DNA of 29,835 bases from CAYXEN01 sp964464035 (GTDB taxonomy: Bacteria; Krumholzibacteriota; Krumholzibacteriia; WVZY01). A program made the position numbers and the translations under genes. The notes under the pieces were generated by a model, which saw only the letters and a list, made by a program, of their open reading frames with translations, had not been told where the DNA came from and searched no databases. Within the stretch, counting starts at the first letter, position 1. Every line of letters begins with the position of its first letter. Location: the NCBI GenBank assembly GCA_964464035.1, contig CAYXEN010000029.1, forward strand, positions 1 to 29,835. The letters run 5' to 3'. This document shows positions 23,385-29,835 of this stretch, one piece after another.

Positions 23385-24536
23385 TCAATCGAAGAGCAGC
23401 GACTCCACGAAAGTCTCCACCTCGTTGCGGACCCTCTCGAACGTCCACATCTTCTCCTCGAACTCGACGAACAGGTGGGGGATGTTTTCCTTCTCGAACA
23501 CGTTTCGGAAAAGCACGTAATCGAACAGCGCCGGCTCGCAGAACTTGGCGGGCGCGATTATCACCGCGTCGGCTTCGAGAGCCCTGAACTTCTCGATTAT
23601 CCTCTCGGTCCGCAACGCGGCCGGGTTGTATCTGACCGAAGAATGACGGGACCGGAAGAGAAGGCTATCTGCCAGCGCCCGCAACGGATCCCCGGTCGCG
23701 GGGACGTCCTCCTCGAAGAACCTCCAGCCCGAAACGAAGTCGTCATCGACTATGTAGCAACCGGCATCCTCGAGCGTGCCGATGAAATCGAGGGGAGGCT
23801 GCTCGCAGAAGGCGCCTTCGATTATCACCTTGATGCGGTCCTTCACGCGCTCGTCCCTTTTCTCGATTTCCGCCCTGTACTTCGCGAGAACCTCGAGCGC
23901 CTCATCCGGGGGGAGCTGTGTCGAAGCTCTCACCACCGCCCCCAGCTCTCTGGCCTTGACGTTCTGGGGGAATCTCGCCCGGTATGAATAGATCTCTCTT
24001 ACGGCGGATCTCACCCTGTTGAAAGTTCTTATCGACTCGCCGAGCTTTTCGTCCGTGATCTTCACGGAGAAGAAACGCTCGACGTTGTTCTTTATGCGTT
24101 CGAGCTCGGACGTGTAGTAATCCATCGTCGCATCGGAAGGCTTGTTCTGGGGCAGGTGCATGTACTCGATGTACATGTCGGGGAAATTGCGCTTGAAGAC
24201 CGAGGAAAGGTTGCGGGCCACGTCGCATATGGACGAGAAGAAAAGGCCGTCTATGAAACCTATCTTTCCCGCCAGTCCCATCTCCAACGTGGTCTTGGCG
24301 ATCGAACAGACGAAAGACTGGAAGCGAGAATCCGCGTGAGTTATCTCGAGAGAAGTACCGGCCCCGAAGATCCCGATGGGGAGAATGCCTCCGGCATGGA
24401 AGATCTCTACTGGCGAATAGACCGGGAAACATCCAACAACGGGCCCCTTGTTCTTCTCTTTCCAATCGATCACCGCATCCATACTGCGGTCTTCGATGTC
24501 TTGAACGAGCTTATCCACGTCAGCAATGTCGATCAT
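23385..24536 (-). CDS. 2-hydroxyacyl-CoA dehydratase/benzoyl-CoA reductase subunit, BcrC-like
   Basis: This is the first gene of the cluster, 383 residues. VVGCFPVYSPVEIFHAGGILPIGIFG, with C36, opens the superfamily fold. HADSRFQSFVCS (C77) and DGLFFSSICDVARNLS follow, and APAKFCEPALFDYVLFRN near residue 330 carries the third conserved cysteine. These are the positions expected to bind the active-site iron-sulfur cluster or stabilise it. Order and size (383, 424, 283, 264) reproduce bcrC-bcrB-bcrA-bcrD, so I favour a class I benzoyl-CoA-reductase-like complex. No other aromatic-degradation genes are in the window and a 2-hydroxyacyl-CoA dehydratase remains possible. The ATG has GGAG six bases upstream, and a consensus promoter lies at 24625-24654. 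Confidence 0.86.
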   Translation of the reverse strand: MIDIADVDKLVQDIEDRSMDAVIDWKEKNKGPVVGCFPVYSPVEIFHAGGILPIGIFGAGTSLEITHADSRFQSFVCSIAKTTLEMGLAGKIGFIDGLFFSSICDVARNLSSVFKRNFPDMYIEYMHLPQNKPSDATMDYYTSELERIKNNVERFFSVKITDEKLGESIRTFNRVRSAVREIYSYRARFPQNVKARELGAVVRASTQLPPDEALEVLAKYRAEIEKRDERVKDRIKVIIEGAFCEQPPLDFIGTLEDAGCYIVDDDFVSGWRFFEEDVPATGDPLRALADSLLFRSRHSSVRYNPAALRTERIIEKFRALEADAVIIAPAKFCEPALFDYVLFRNVFEKENIPHLFVEFEEKMWTFERVRNEVETFVESLLFD

Positions 24537-24606
24537 TTCGGCTCCATCGGTTATTCATATAACTTGCTATGAAACAAACATTTGTCACAACCGCCCGCCT
24601 TATAAC

Positions 24607-24620
24607 CGAACGAACGTTCG
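24607..24620. promoter_or_regulatory. TetR-type operator candidate at the bcr-like promoter
   Basis: CGAACGAACGTTCG contains the perfect 10-base palindrome CGAACGTTCG (24611-24620). It covers about -2 to +12 of the predicted start, where a repressor would block transcription. A second imperfect palindrome, ACAAACATTTGT (24574-24585), lies in the leader. No TetR gene is in the window. Confidence 0.5.
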
Positions 24621-24624
24621 ATTT

Positions 24625-24654
24625 ATTATATGCGTCCGCCGTGCAGGGTGTCAA
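24625..24654 (-). promoter_or_regulatory. consensus sigma-70 promoter of the bcrCBAD-like operon
   Basis: Perfect TTGACA and perfect TATAAT are separated by 18 bases on the minus strand, about 80 bases upstream of the first start codon. A promoter this strong implies tight repression. Confidence 0.8.
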
Positions 24655-24656
24655 GC

Positions 24657-24692
24657 AAAAACGCCCCCGCCGCGTGCAGCTTCGGCGCGAGC
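24657..24692 (-). terminator. intrinsic terminator of the sigma-54 activator gene
   Basis: On the minus strand GCTCGCGCCG pairs with CGGCGGGGGC at 8 of 10 positions around a 10-base loop, and GTTTTTG follows. It lies just upstream of the bcr-like promoter and would isolate the two units. Confidence 0.6.
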
Positions 24693-24743
24693 CTACAGTC
24701 GGTTGATCGGCAAAGGATTACAGAGGAAGCTCAAGGGGGGGCG

Positions 24744-26390
24744 TCATTGCATGAGCTTGAACCTCTTTATCTTTATGTGGAGTTGCTGCCGGCTTATCTG
24801 CAGCGCCTCGGCGGTCTTGGAGACGTTCCATCCGTTCTTGATCAGCATCCTGCGAATGAACTCCCGTTCCCATTCATCGAGTTTGGCCTTGAGGGACGTC
24901 TCTTTGCTCAATTCCAGCAGGCTCCCGTCCGAGATCAATTGCTCGAACTGGGAGACCCCGATCACATCCACTCCTTCACTCAAGGCGAGGGCTCGCTCGA
25001 TCGCATGTTCCAATTCCCTCACGTTGCCTTCCCACTTGTGGTTGAGGAGGAGCTCCTTGGCCGATCTCGAAAGGCTGGGTTTCTTCATGTCCATGGCGAG
25101 CGAATACTTCTCGAGAAAGAACTCCGCCAGCGGGAGAATGTCCTCGGGCCTTTCGCGAAGGGGAGGAATAAGGATTGGAACCACATTCAGGCGATAGTAG
25201 AGGTCGCGGCGGAAATTGCCATTATCGACCTCCCTGGCCAGATCCTTGTTCGTCGCGGATATCAACCTCACGTCGACGGATCGCGTCTTGTCGTCCCCCA
25301 ACCTGCGCACTTCCCCCTCCTGGAGAGTTCTCAACAGCTTGACCTGGAGTTCCATCGCCATCTCCCCGATCTCGTCGAGAAAAATAGTGCCTCCGTCGGC
25401 TGCTTCGAAGAGACCCATCCTGTCCTGCTCGGCACCCGTGAAAGCGCCCTTCCTGTACCCGAACAGCTCGCTCTCCAGCAGGTCCTTGGGCAAGGCTCCG
25501 CAGTTCACGCTCATCATGGGTTTGTCTTTCCTGGGGCTGTTGTAATGGATGGCCCTCGCGATGAGCTCCTTCCCCGTACCCGTCTCGCCGTGGATCAAGA
25601 CGGTCGTGGACAGAGGCGCAACCTTGGTTATGGTATCGAATATGGATCGCATCGCCTCGCTCCTTCCCACCATCCCCGAGAATTCGAAACGTCCCGCGAG
25701 TTGCTTCTTCAAACTCGTGTTCTGGTTCTCGAGCGTCTTCTTGGTAAGGAGCAATTCCCCGTGGCGGCGGGCGTTTTCGATGGCCACCACGGCTTGTCCG
25801 CTGAAAGCCTTCATTATGGAGAGATCCGAGGAACTGAACGTTCGCGAGATGTGGGCGCTGTCGGCGTAGATCACGCCCACCAGTCTATCGTCGTACTTGA
25901 GCGGAATGCAGATCGCCGTATTGATGTTGAGGTCGATGATACTGCGCTTGTCCTTGAAATTGTCGGACTCCTTGACGTTGGACAGGAACAAGGGTTCACC
26001 GGACGCGGCCACCTTCTCGATCACGCTCAGGCTGATCCTGAAGTCGTCCTCGCTGAGTTCCCTCTGATCGCGGGAGCGGGCTATGGTGAAATCGAGCTCG
26101 CCTTCATCGTCACAGAGCATGAGGAACCCGCGATCGCAATCCGTGATCTCGATCACGGCGTCGACGATCTTTCTGAGGAGCTCCTGGAGATTCAAAGTGG
26201 AAGTTATGGAAGCACTTATGTTGAGAAGAGTCTGGATTATCGAGTAACTTCTTTGGAGGTCCCGCATCCGAGCCCTGAGAGAATCCCCTTCTTCATCACC
26301 CATCATCTCCAGATCAGAGTCAATCGAAGAAAGGAGATCCGAAGCGTCTTCAAGTCCGGATCGTGATTTGCGATCCTTCTTTCTTTTCAT
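24744..26390 (-). CDS. GAF-domain sigma-54-dependent transcriptional activator (AAA+, Fis-type HTH)
   Basis: This 548-residue enhancer-binding protein remodels RNA polymerase-sigma-54 by ATP hydrolysis. A basic N-terminus and short coiled segment (1-60) precede a GAF sensory domain (about 65-208). The AAA+ domain spans about 238-460, with Walker A GETGTGKE (268-275), the sigma-54 contact loop GAFTGA (315-320), Walker B GGTIFLDEIGEM and the sensor region RLISATNKDLAREV. A Fis-type helix-turn-helix occupies about 505-546 (NGWNVSKTAEALQISRQQLH). There is no receiver domain, so it probably responds to a ligand or redox signal through GAF, like NifA, FhlA or NorR. GGAGAG precedes the ATG. It lies between the bcr-like operon and a miniprotein gene with a sigma-54 promoter; the latter is its most obvious target. 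Confidence 0.96.
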   Translation of the reverse strand: MKRKKDRKSRSGLEDASDLLSSIDSDLEMMGDEEGDSLRARMRDLQRSYSIIQTLLNISASITSTLNLQELLRKIVDAVIEITDCDRGFLMLCDDEGELDFTIARSRDQRELSEDDFRISLSVIEKVAASGEPLFLSNVKESDNFKDKRSIIDLNINTAICIPLKYDDRLVGVIYADSAHISRTFSSSDLSIMKAFSGQAVVAIENARRHGELLLTKKTLENQNTSLKKQLAGRFEFSGMVGRSEAMRSIFDTITKVAPLSTTVLIHGETGTGKELIARAIHYNSPRKDKPMMSVNCGALPKDLLESELFGYRKGAFTGAEQDRMGLFEAADGGTIFLDEIGEMAMELQVKLLRTLQEGEVRRLGDDKTRSVDVRLISATNKDLAREVDNGNFRRDLYYRLNVVPILIPPLRERPEDILPLAEFFLEKYSLAMDMKKPSLSRSAKELLLNHKWEGNVRELEHAIERALALSEGVDVIGVSQFEQLISDGSLLELSKETSLKAKLDEWEREFIRRMLIKNGWNVSKTAEALQISRQQLHIKIKRFKLMQ

Positions 26391-26409
26391 CCAACTCTCC
26401 TCTCAAGAG

Positions 26410-26438
26410 ATGATATACCAAAGGGTTTTCAATTCCAA
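26410..26438 (-). promoter_or_regulatory. probable sigma-70 promoter of the activator gene
   Basis: TTGGAA, a 17-base spacer and TATCAT lie on the minus strand between the strong terminator and the activator's ribosome site, giving a leader of about 13 bases. Confidence 0.45.
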
Positions 26439-26481
26439 TAGAAAACTCCGGATGCAGGGATCCCCCGGCGCCAGTGGGGGC

Positions 26482-26516
26482 AAAAAAAAAGAGTCTGCTT
26501 GCGCAGACTCTTTTTT
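26482..26516 (-). terminator. strong bidirectional terminator after the 29-residue miniprotein gene
   Basis: GAGTCTGC-TTGC-GCAGACTC is a perfect 8-bp stem with a 4-base loop, extended by A and T runs on both sides (nine A on the left, six T on the right). On the minus strand it begins 11-17 bases after the miniprotein stop. It separates that gene from the activator gene. Confidence 0.93.
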
Positions 26517-26527
26517 CTTCAACGTCT

Positions 26528-26617
26528 CTACCAGACGCTCTTCCCCCAGACGCTCTTGCCGAGAAGCGCCAGGATCGTGAAAATGAATCCAAGATTCGAG
26601 ATTATGATGTAGCGCAT
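26528..26617 (-). CDS. 29-residue membrane miniprotein, sigma-54-promoter-linked
   Basis: This is an unreported-looking small gene. The protein begins MRYIIISNLG, has a single hydrophobic helix (about residues 3-19, ending FTILALLG), and finishes with a tandem GKSVW-GKSVW. The case for a real gene is unusually good for its size. GGAGGTGA, a near-ideal Shine-Dalgarno, sits four bases before the ATG. A strong intrinsic terminator follows the TAG. A -24/-12 sigma-54 promoter lies about 105 bases upstream. The C-terminal repeat comes from a 15-base duplication differing at one base. The helix and short basic/aromatic tail suggest an inner-membrane peptide with the tail at the membrane surface. 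I do not recognise the family. A toxin-like peptide, a small regulator of a membrane enzyme or a stress peptide are all possible. Confidence 0.72.
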   Translation of the reverse strand: MRYIIISNLGFIFTILALLGKSVWGKSVW

Positions 26618-26722
26618 GGTCTCACCTCCAAGTGCTGATTCCTATGACGTCCACTGCTTGCCTCTTGACTGTCCCCCTCCTGCTCTCTTCCCTACCTCTC
26701 CGCTCTTTCACCCCTTATTAGG

Positions 26723-26737
26723 GCAAGCCGCGTACCA
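26723..26737 (-). promoter_or_regulatory. sigma-54 (-24/-12) promoter of the miniprotein gene
   Basis: TGGTACGCGGCTTGC on the minus strand fits the TGGCACG-N4-TTGC consensus with one substitution (T for C) in the fixed positions, and it keeps the invariant GG-N10-GC spacing. Transcription should start near 26711, giving a leader of about 94 bases. Confidence 0.7.
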
Positions 26738-26883
26738 TAATTCCCCGATGAGCCGTATAATTTCTAATCGTTTCCATTTCAACCAGTTAGCTCCTCAGAA
26801 TTCCCTGTGCTTCCTCGGAGTCCCTTGTAGTGGAGCACCAAAGTGTAAACAAAACCTGACACTCATGACGCCTGCGCAGCGCA

Positions 26884-26913
26884 ACACATTGCTAAATCAA
26901 TAGATCAATGTGT
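26884..26913. repeat. 8-bp inverted repeat at enhancer distance
   Basis: ACACATTG and CAATGTGT are perfect complements separated by 14 bases. They lie about 173-202 bases upstream of the predicted sigma-54 start, the usual distance for an activator-binding site. The spacing is longer than in most such sites, so two half-sites or an unrelated hairpin are also possible. Confidence 0.45.
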
Positions 26914-26925
26914 CGTGTATTCTTT

Positions 26926-26957
26926 ACAGTCACTGTCAGGATTTCCTTACAGTAAGG
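26926..26957. promoter_or_regulatory. pair of short palindromes, possible activator sites
   Basis: ACAGT-C-ACTGT (26926-26936) and CCTTAC-A-GTAAGG (26945-26957) are perfect palindromes whose centres are 20 bases apart, close to two helical turns. Both contain TTACAGT. They lie about 215-245 bases upstream of the predicted sigma-54 start. Confidence 0.35.
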
Positions 26958-27059
26958 GCGCCCGGGGCGATCCCGGTCGTCCGGGGGACAAATACGTAAC
27001 GCCATTGAAACAAATGCCTTGGAATACAATCCCGCCCGTGCTCCAGACAGAGGGCCCGG

Positions 27060-28850
27060 CTAAAGATCCCCTAGTGTGCATTCCCGGCCGGCATTCACTC
27101 GCTTCAAGTACTCCATGAGCGGTTCGAAATACCTGAGCATGGCCTTGGCGCTCAATTCCTCTCCCGTCTTCTCCTTGAGAACCTTTCTCCAGTCCACGCT
27201 TCCGCCGGGATACATGATATCGCGGAGGAAATCCCCGACTTCCTTGCTCCCGTAGTAATTGGTCGCATGAGGATCCTGGTGGAGAATCTCGCGCGCTATG
27301 TAATCGTGAAGCTGGAAGAGAAGGACGTACGATAGGGCGTAGTCGTAGTACTGCGCCGCATCGTTGTTTATATGAGTCTTCGAAGCCGCGTCACAGTATT
27401 CCTCGCCGCGCGGGGACGGAGGAACGATGCCCTGGTACTTCTCCTTGAGCTCCCACCATCTCCCGTTGAAGCGGTCCTTGGGGAGGCCGGCGTAGAGATC
27501 GTGTTCGAAGTCCGTCATCACGCCGGCGCTCCAGGGAATGAAAACGATGTAGTTCAGCGATTCCTTGAGCAGTGTCTGCATCTCGTCGGTGCTGCTGTCC
27601 TCGGGCAGGAGGCCGAGATGGGCGAGGAAGGGCTTCTGCATGGCGGCGAGCCCCAACATGCTTCCCAGCCCCTCGTGGTACGCGCGGTTGGCGCCGGTGC
27701 GAAGCAGGATCGGCACGTCAGGATTGCTGTACGTGAGATAGTAATATATATGGCCCATTTCATGGTGAGTAGTCTCGTACCACTCCGCGTTGGGAACCAC
27801 GCTCATCAAGCATCTCACGTCATGATCCAGATCCATGTGCCAGGCCGAAGCATGATTGTTCTTCTTGTAGTCCGCGTCAGGCGGAACCGGATACAAGCTG
27901 GATTTCTCCCAGAAAGACGGGGGGAGCGAAGGGAACCCCAGGCTCATGTAGAACCTCTCCGCCTGCTTGACTATCCACTCCGCGGACTTGGCCTTGAGCA
28001 CCCGGTCCAAGTCGAGCCCCTCGACCTCCACCATCGCGCTCCAGTCCTGCCCCCAGCGGTTGGGCAGCCAGTGGGCTGGAAGCATGCGAGGCACTTCATC
28101 GACGCCGTACCTCTTCGCCAGCTCATAGCGCGCATAAGTATGGATCTCGCGATAGAGAGGCCATATGTCGCGGACCAGATCGTGCATGAGATCCATCAAT
28201 TCATCGGTGCTCATGCCGTACTCGGAGACCTGGTAGGAGAAGTAATCCTTGTATCCAAGGGCTTGGACGGTCTTGTTGCGGAGTTCCCTCAGGTTGACGA
28301 GCCCATCCTTCAAGCGCTTGCCGACTTCCTTGCTTGCTTCCCACGCTTTCAATCGCTTCGCCGGGTCCGTCTCGCTCTTGAGGATCTCATCGATGTCGTT
28401 GGTGGAGACGGACCTGCCGTCGATCTTGAAATCGAAACCGTAGAGGTTCTCGTTCTGCTCCGTCTCCGCCTTTATCCTTGCTTTGACGAGCTCGGGAACC
28501 GTCTGGGGATTGTTGGCCGCCAGAAAGAGAACCCTCTCCAGTTGCTTGACCTGGATGGGAAGGAGCTCGCTTTTCGCCTGCAGGAACCGCCGGGCAGCCT
28601 CGATGTTCTTCGCGCTCCCGGTGAAGTCGGCGAGGGCCTCCTCCGCCTTGCGCGTGGCATAGGCGTTGGTCGTGTCTCCCTCGACTATCACCGTATTGGA
28701 TCGCCATTCCGCCTTGTCCGCCGCGTAGGACAACTCCTGGTACTTCGCATTGTAATCGTCCAGGAAAGCCTGGACCTCGCGCCGCAACGCATCCTGGGAG
28801 TTGCAGCCGTAGAACACGAGTAGTCCCAAGAAAACGAGTGCCCTTATCAT
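27060..28850 (-). CDS. peptidase family M2 (angiotensin-converting-enzyme-like) lipoprotein
   Basis: This 596-residue zinc peptidyl-dipeptidase removes C-terminal dipeptides from oligopeptides. The zinc site is H363-E364-M-G-H367 (HHEMGHIYYYLTY) with the third ligand E393 in YHEGLGSMLGLA. Substrate-binding segments such as NNHASAWHMD and the C-terminal SYVLLFQLHDYIAREIL match ACE homologues. Residues 1-16 (MIRALVFLGLLVFYGC) form a lipoprotein-type signal whose lipobox FYGC is unusual at -2 and -3, so lipidation is likely but not certain. An ATG at 28880 is possible, but AAAGGAG lies directly upstream of the ATG at 28850, which I prefer. The gene follows the phosphoesterase by 26 bases. Confidence 0.93.
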   Translation of the reverse strand: MIRALVFLGLLVFYGCNSQDALRREVQAFLDDYNAKYQELSYAADKAEWRSNTVIVEGDTTNAYATRKAEEALADFTGSAKNIEAARRFLQAKSELLPIQVKQLERVLFLAANNPQTVPELVKARIKAETEQNENLYGFDFKIDGRSVSTNDIDEILKSETDPAKRLKAWEASKEVGKRLKDGLVNLRELRNKTVQALGYKDYFSYQVSEYGMSTDELMDLMHDLVRDIWPLYREIHTYARYELAKRYGVDEVPRMLPAHWLPNRWGQDWSAMVEVEGLDLDRVLKAKSAEWIVKQAERFYMSLGFPSLPPSFWEKSSLYPVPPDADYKKNNHASAWHMDLDHDVRCLMSVVPNAEWYETTHHEMGHIYYYLTYSNPDVPILLRTGANRAYHEGLGSMLGLAAMQKPFLAHLGLLPEDSSTDEMQTLLKESLNYIVFIPWSAGVMTDFEHDLYAGLPKDRFNGRWWELKEKYQGIVPPSPRGEEYCDAASKTHINNDAAQYYDYALSYVLLFQLHDYIAREILHQDPHATNYYGSKEVGDFLRDIMYPGGSVDWRKVLKEKTGEELSAKAMLRYFEPLMEYLKRVNAGRECTLGDL

Positions 28851-28876
28851 TCTCTCTCCTTTCCTTGCGATCATTG

Positions 28877-29359
28877 TCACACTTCTCTCAGATTCACCAG
28901 GTGCGCTTCGACCTCGTCCCCGAGGGTGACGACGGCCACGGTGTAAGTCGGCTTGAACCCGTCGGGGCCGCAGCTCCCCGGGTTCACGTAGAGCACGCCG
29001 CCTTCTCGCTTCACCTCCGGTCGGTGCGTGTGGCCGCAGACGACGACATCCATGCCCGCCGCTTCGGGGTCCACGTCCAGCTTTTCGGCATCATGAATCA
29101 CCAGGAACTTGACTCCCCCCTCTTCCACGACTTGCGTCTCGGGAAGTTCTTTGCTCCATTCTTCCTTGTCCATATTGCCCCTCACCGCCACGACCGGGGC
29201 GATCCTTTCAAGGCTCAAGAGCACTTCCTTCTTCACCACGTCGCCGGCATGGATGATGAGATCCACGCCCGCGAATACTCTTGCAACCTCTTCACGCACG
29301 AGGCCGTGGGTATCGGATATTACGCCGATCTTTCCTGCGGCTTCTCCCGGTTGTCTCAT
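28877..29359 (-). CDS. YfcE/MJ0936-type metallophosphoesterase
   Basis: This compact calcineurin-like phosphodiesterase has 160 residues. The metal-binding motifs appear in family order: ISDTHG (about residues 14-19), IIHAGDVV, VRGNMD, VIHD and CGHTHRPE, followed by YVNPGSCG. YfcE-like enzymes hydrolyse phosphodiesters in vitro, but their natural substrate is not settled. GGAGGTGAG, an excellent ribosome site, precedes the ATG at 29359. It lies 29 bases after the S41 peptidase stop and just before the M2 gene, so the three are likely one operon of mixed function. Confidence 0.94.
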   Translation of the reverse strand: MRQPGEAAGKIGVISDTHGLVREEVARVFAGVDLIIHAGDVVKKEVLLSLERIAPVVAVRGNMDKEEWSKELPETQVVEEGGVKFLVIHDAEKLDVDPEAAGMDVVVCGHTHRPEVKREGGVLYVNPGSCGPDGFKPTYTVAVVTLGDEVEAHLVNLREV

Positions 29360-29388
29360 CGCTTCTCACCTCCATGAAATCCGGCGCT

Positions 29389-29835
29389 CTACATCCCGCT
29401 CTTGTCGGGATAAGACGGCCTGGGCGGTTTCACGTAAGGGTGCTCCTTTATTTCCTTCAACATCTCGTCTATAGCCGCATCTAGTTGGGGATCCTCTCCG
29501 TGGACCATGAGGGCCGGATCGTCCAGCACGGGGATATCGGGGTCGACCCCGTGTCCTTCGATCCCCCATTTCCCGTCCTTGGTGAAGAAGGCGAACGTCG
29601 GGGCCGAAGTGTATCCCCCATCGATGAGCCTTGGGTTTCCGCTTATCCCCACGAGACCGCCCCAGGTCCTGGTGCCTATCAGCTTGCCCAGTCCGACTTC
29701 CTTGAACCAGTACGGGAAATAGTCGCCTCCGGAGCCGGCGAGCCCGTTTATCAGCATGCACTCCCGCCCTTGGTGCGCAGTGGGCGGCCAGGGGAAGTCG
29801 TCCTTCGTGTCCCGCAGCGCCCAGTAGTTCGCGAT
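29389..29835 (-). CDS. tricorn-protease-like S41 peptidase, C-terminal fragment cut by window edge
   Basis: The last 148 residues are visible; the 5' part lies beyond the right edge. The nucleophile region reads LINGLAGSGGDYFPYWFKE, with the catalytic serine in AGSGGD, followed by GLGKLIGTRTWGGLVGISG, the signature of tricorn-type S41 peptidases. WGIEGHGVDPDI supplies the late glutamate of the charge relay. The end, DEMLKEIKEHPYVKPPRPSYPDKSG, is the proline-rich tail common to these large (about 1000-residue) proteins, which finish degrading oligopeptides. It heads a run with the phosphoesterase and M2 peptidase. Confidence 0.92.
   Translation of the reverse strand: MANYWALRDTKDDFPWPPTAHQGRECMLINGLAGSGGDYFPYWFKEVGLGKLIGTRTWGGLVGISGNPRLIDGGYTSAPTFAFFTKDGKWGIEGHGVDPDIPVLDDPALMVHGEDPQLDAAIDEMLKEIKEHPYVKPPRPSYPDKSGM

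Larger units (their letters stand above)
26618..27059. other. AT-richer intergenic regulatory region upstream of the miniprotein gene
   Basis: 442 bases hold no convincing gene and have visibly lower GC than their surroundings. On the minus strand they contain a sigma-54 promoter (26723-26737), an 8-bp inverted repeat (26884-26913) and two short palindromes (26926-26957), arranged like an enhancer-dependent promoter region. The open frames on the plus strand (26616-26903, 26915-27118) lack ribosome sites and protein-like composition. The GC-rich part 26958-27059 follows the end of the M2 peptidase gene and shows no clear terminator. Confidence 0.6.

Noticed and set aside
24655..24668. GG-N10-GC on the minus strand just upstream of the bcr-like operon, a possible sigma-54 promoter
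   Set aside because: It falls inside the T-tract side of the activator gene's terminator, fits the -24 consensus poorly, and a near-perfect sigma-70 promoter lies immediately downstream.
26740..26870. Possible decayed insertion-sequence fragment on the minus strand (a short KRLEIIRLIGE reading resembling transposase N-termini, near TGTCAGGTTTTG)
   Set aside because: Only about eight residues look transposase-like, the frame stops at once, and no paired terminal repeats or target duplication are visible. A blastx search would decide.
26884..26940. NifA-type upstream activator sequence TGT-N10-ACA
   Set aside because: The TGT...ACA pairs found here have spacings of 7 or 12, not 10.
26616..27118. 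Plus-strand frames of 95 and 67 codons between the miniprotein and M2 genes
   Set aside because: No ribosome sites, irregular composition, and they lie over the predicted sigma-54 regulatory region.

Overview
The window is GC-rich bacterial chromosome with densely packed genes in short operons. An outer-membrane protein beside a zinc-type ABC importer, a sec-exported dipeptidase and a lipoprotein ACE-like peptidase point to a didermic (Gram-negative) cell. The mixture of a tricorn-type S41 peptidase, an M2 peptidase, a membrane pyrophosphatase, a bcrCBAD-like cluster and sigma-54 regulation fits an uncultured lineage of the FCB/candidate-phylum kind better than a model proteobacterium. That placement is inference. 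There are no rRNA, tRNA or CRISPR features and no intact mobile element.

Left part (1-9905, all minus strand). A partial PepD dipeptidase has its own consensus promoter. Next come an EamA-type transporter gene broken by one in-frame TGA, an exported M19 dipeptidase and a Mn-type superoxide dismutase with a clear promoter and terminator. The operon hemE-hemN-hemH-hemG then encodes every step from uroporphyrinogen III to protoheme. Its promoter lies in a 476-bp divergent region shared with hppA.

Middle part (9906-20365, mostly plus strand). A K+-dependent-type membrane pyrophosphatase is followed by a 34-residue membrane miniprotein translationally coupled to an SSS-family sodium symporter. 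A metal-uptake locus follows: a small CxxC membrane protein with no visible Shine-Dalgarno, a Fur-family-like operator, an outer-membrane protein, a ZnuA-like binding protein and a ZnuB-like permease, with no ATPase gene. Then come a convergent metallo-beta-lactamase-fold hydrolase, a fusion of a holin-like membrane domain with an alkaline-phosphatase-superfamily phosphodiesterase behind a long structured leader, and a small Zn-ribbon protein.

Right part (20412-29835, all minus strand). A four-gene cluster in the order bcrC-bcrB-bcrA-bcrD encodes two dehydratase/reductase subunits and two ATP-dependent [4Fe-4S] activases. It has a near-perfect sigma-70 promoter with a TetR-type palindrome over the start site. 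Upstream lies a GAF-AAA+-Fis sigma-54 activator gene. Beyond a strong bidirectional terminator sits a 29-residue membrane miniprotein gene, too short for ordinary gene calling. It has an ideal Shine-Dalgarno, a good -24/-12 sigma-54 promoter and inverted repeats at enhancer distance. I consider the activator plus miniprotein the most interesting unexplained unit here. An M2 peptidase, a YfcE-type phosphoesterase and the C-terminus of a tricorn-like peptidase close the window.
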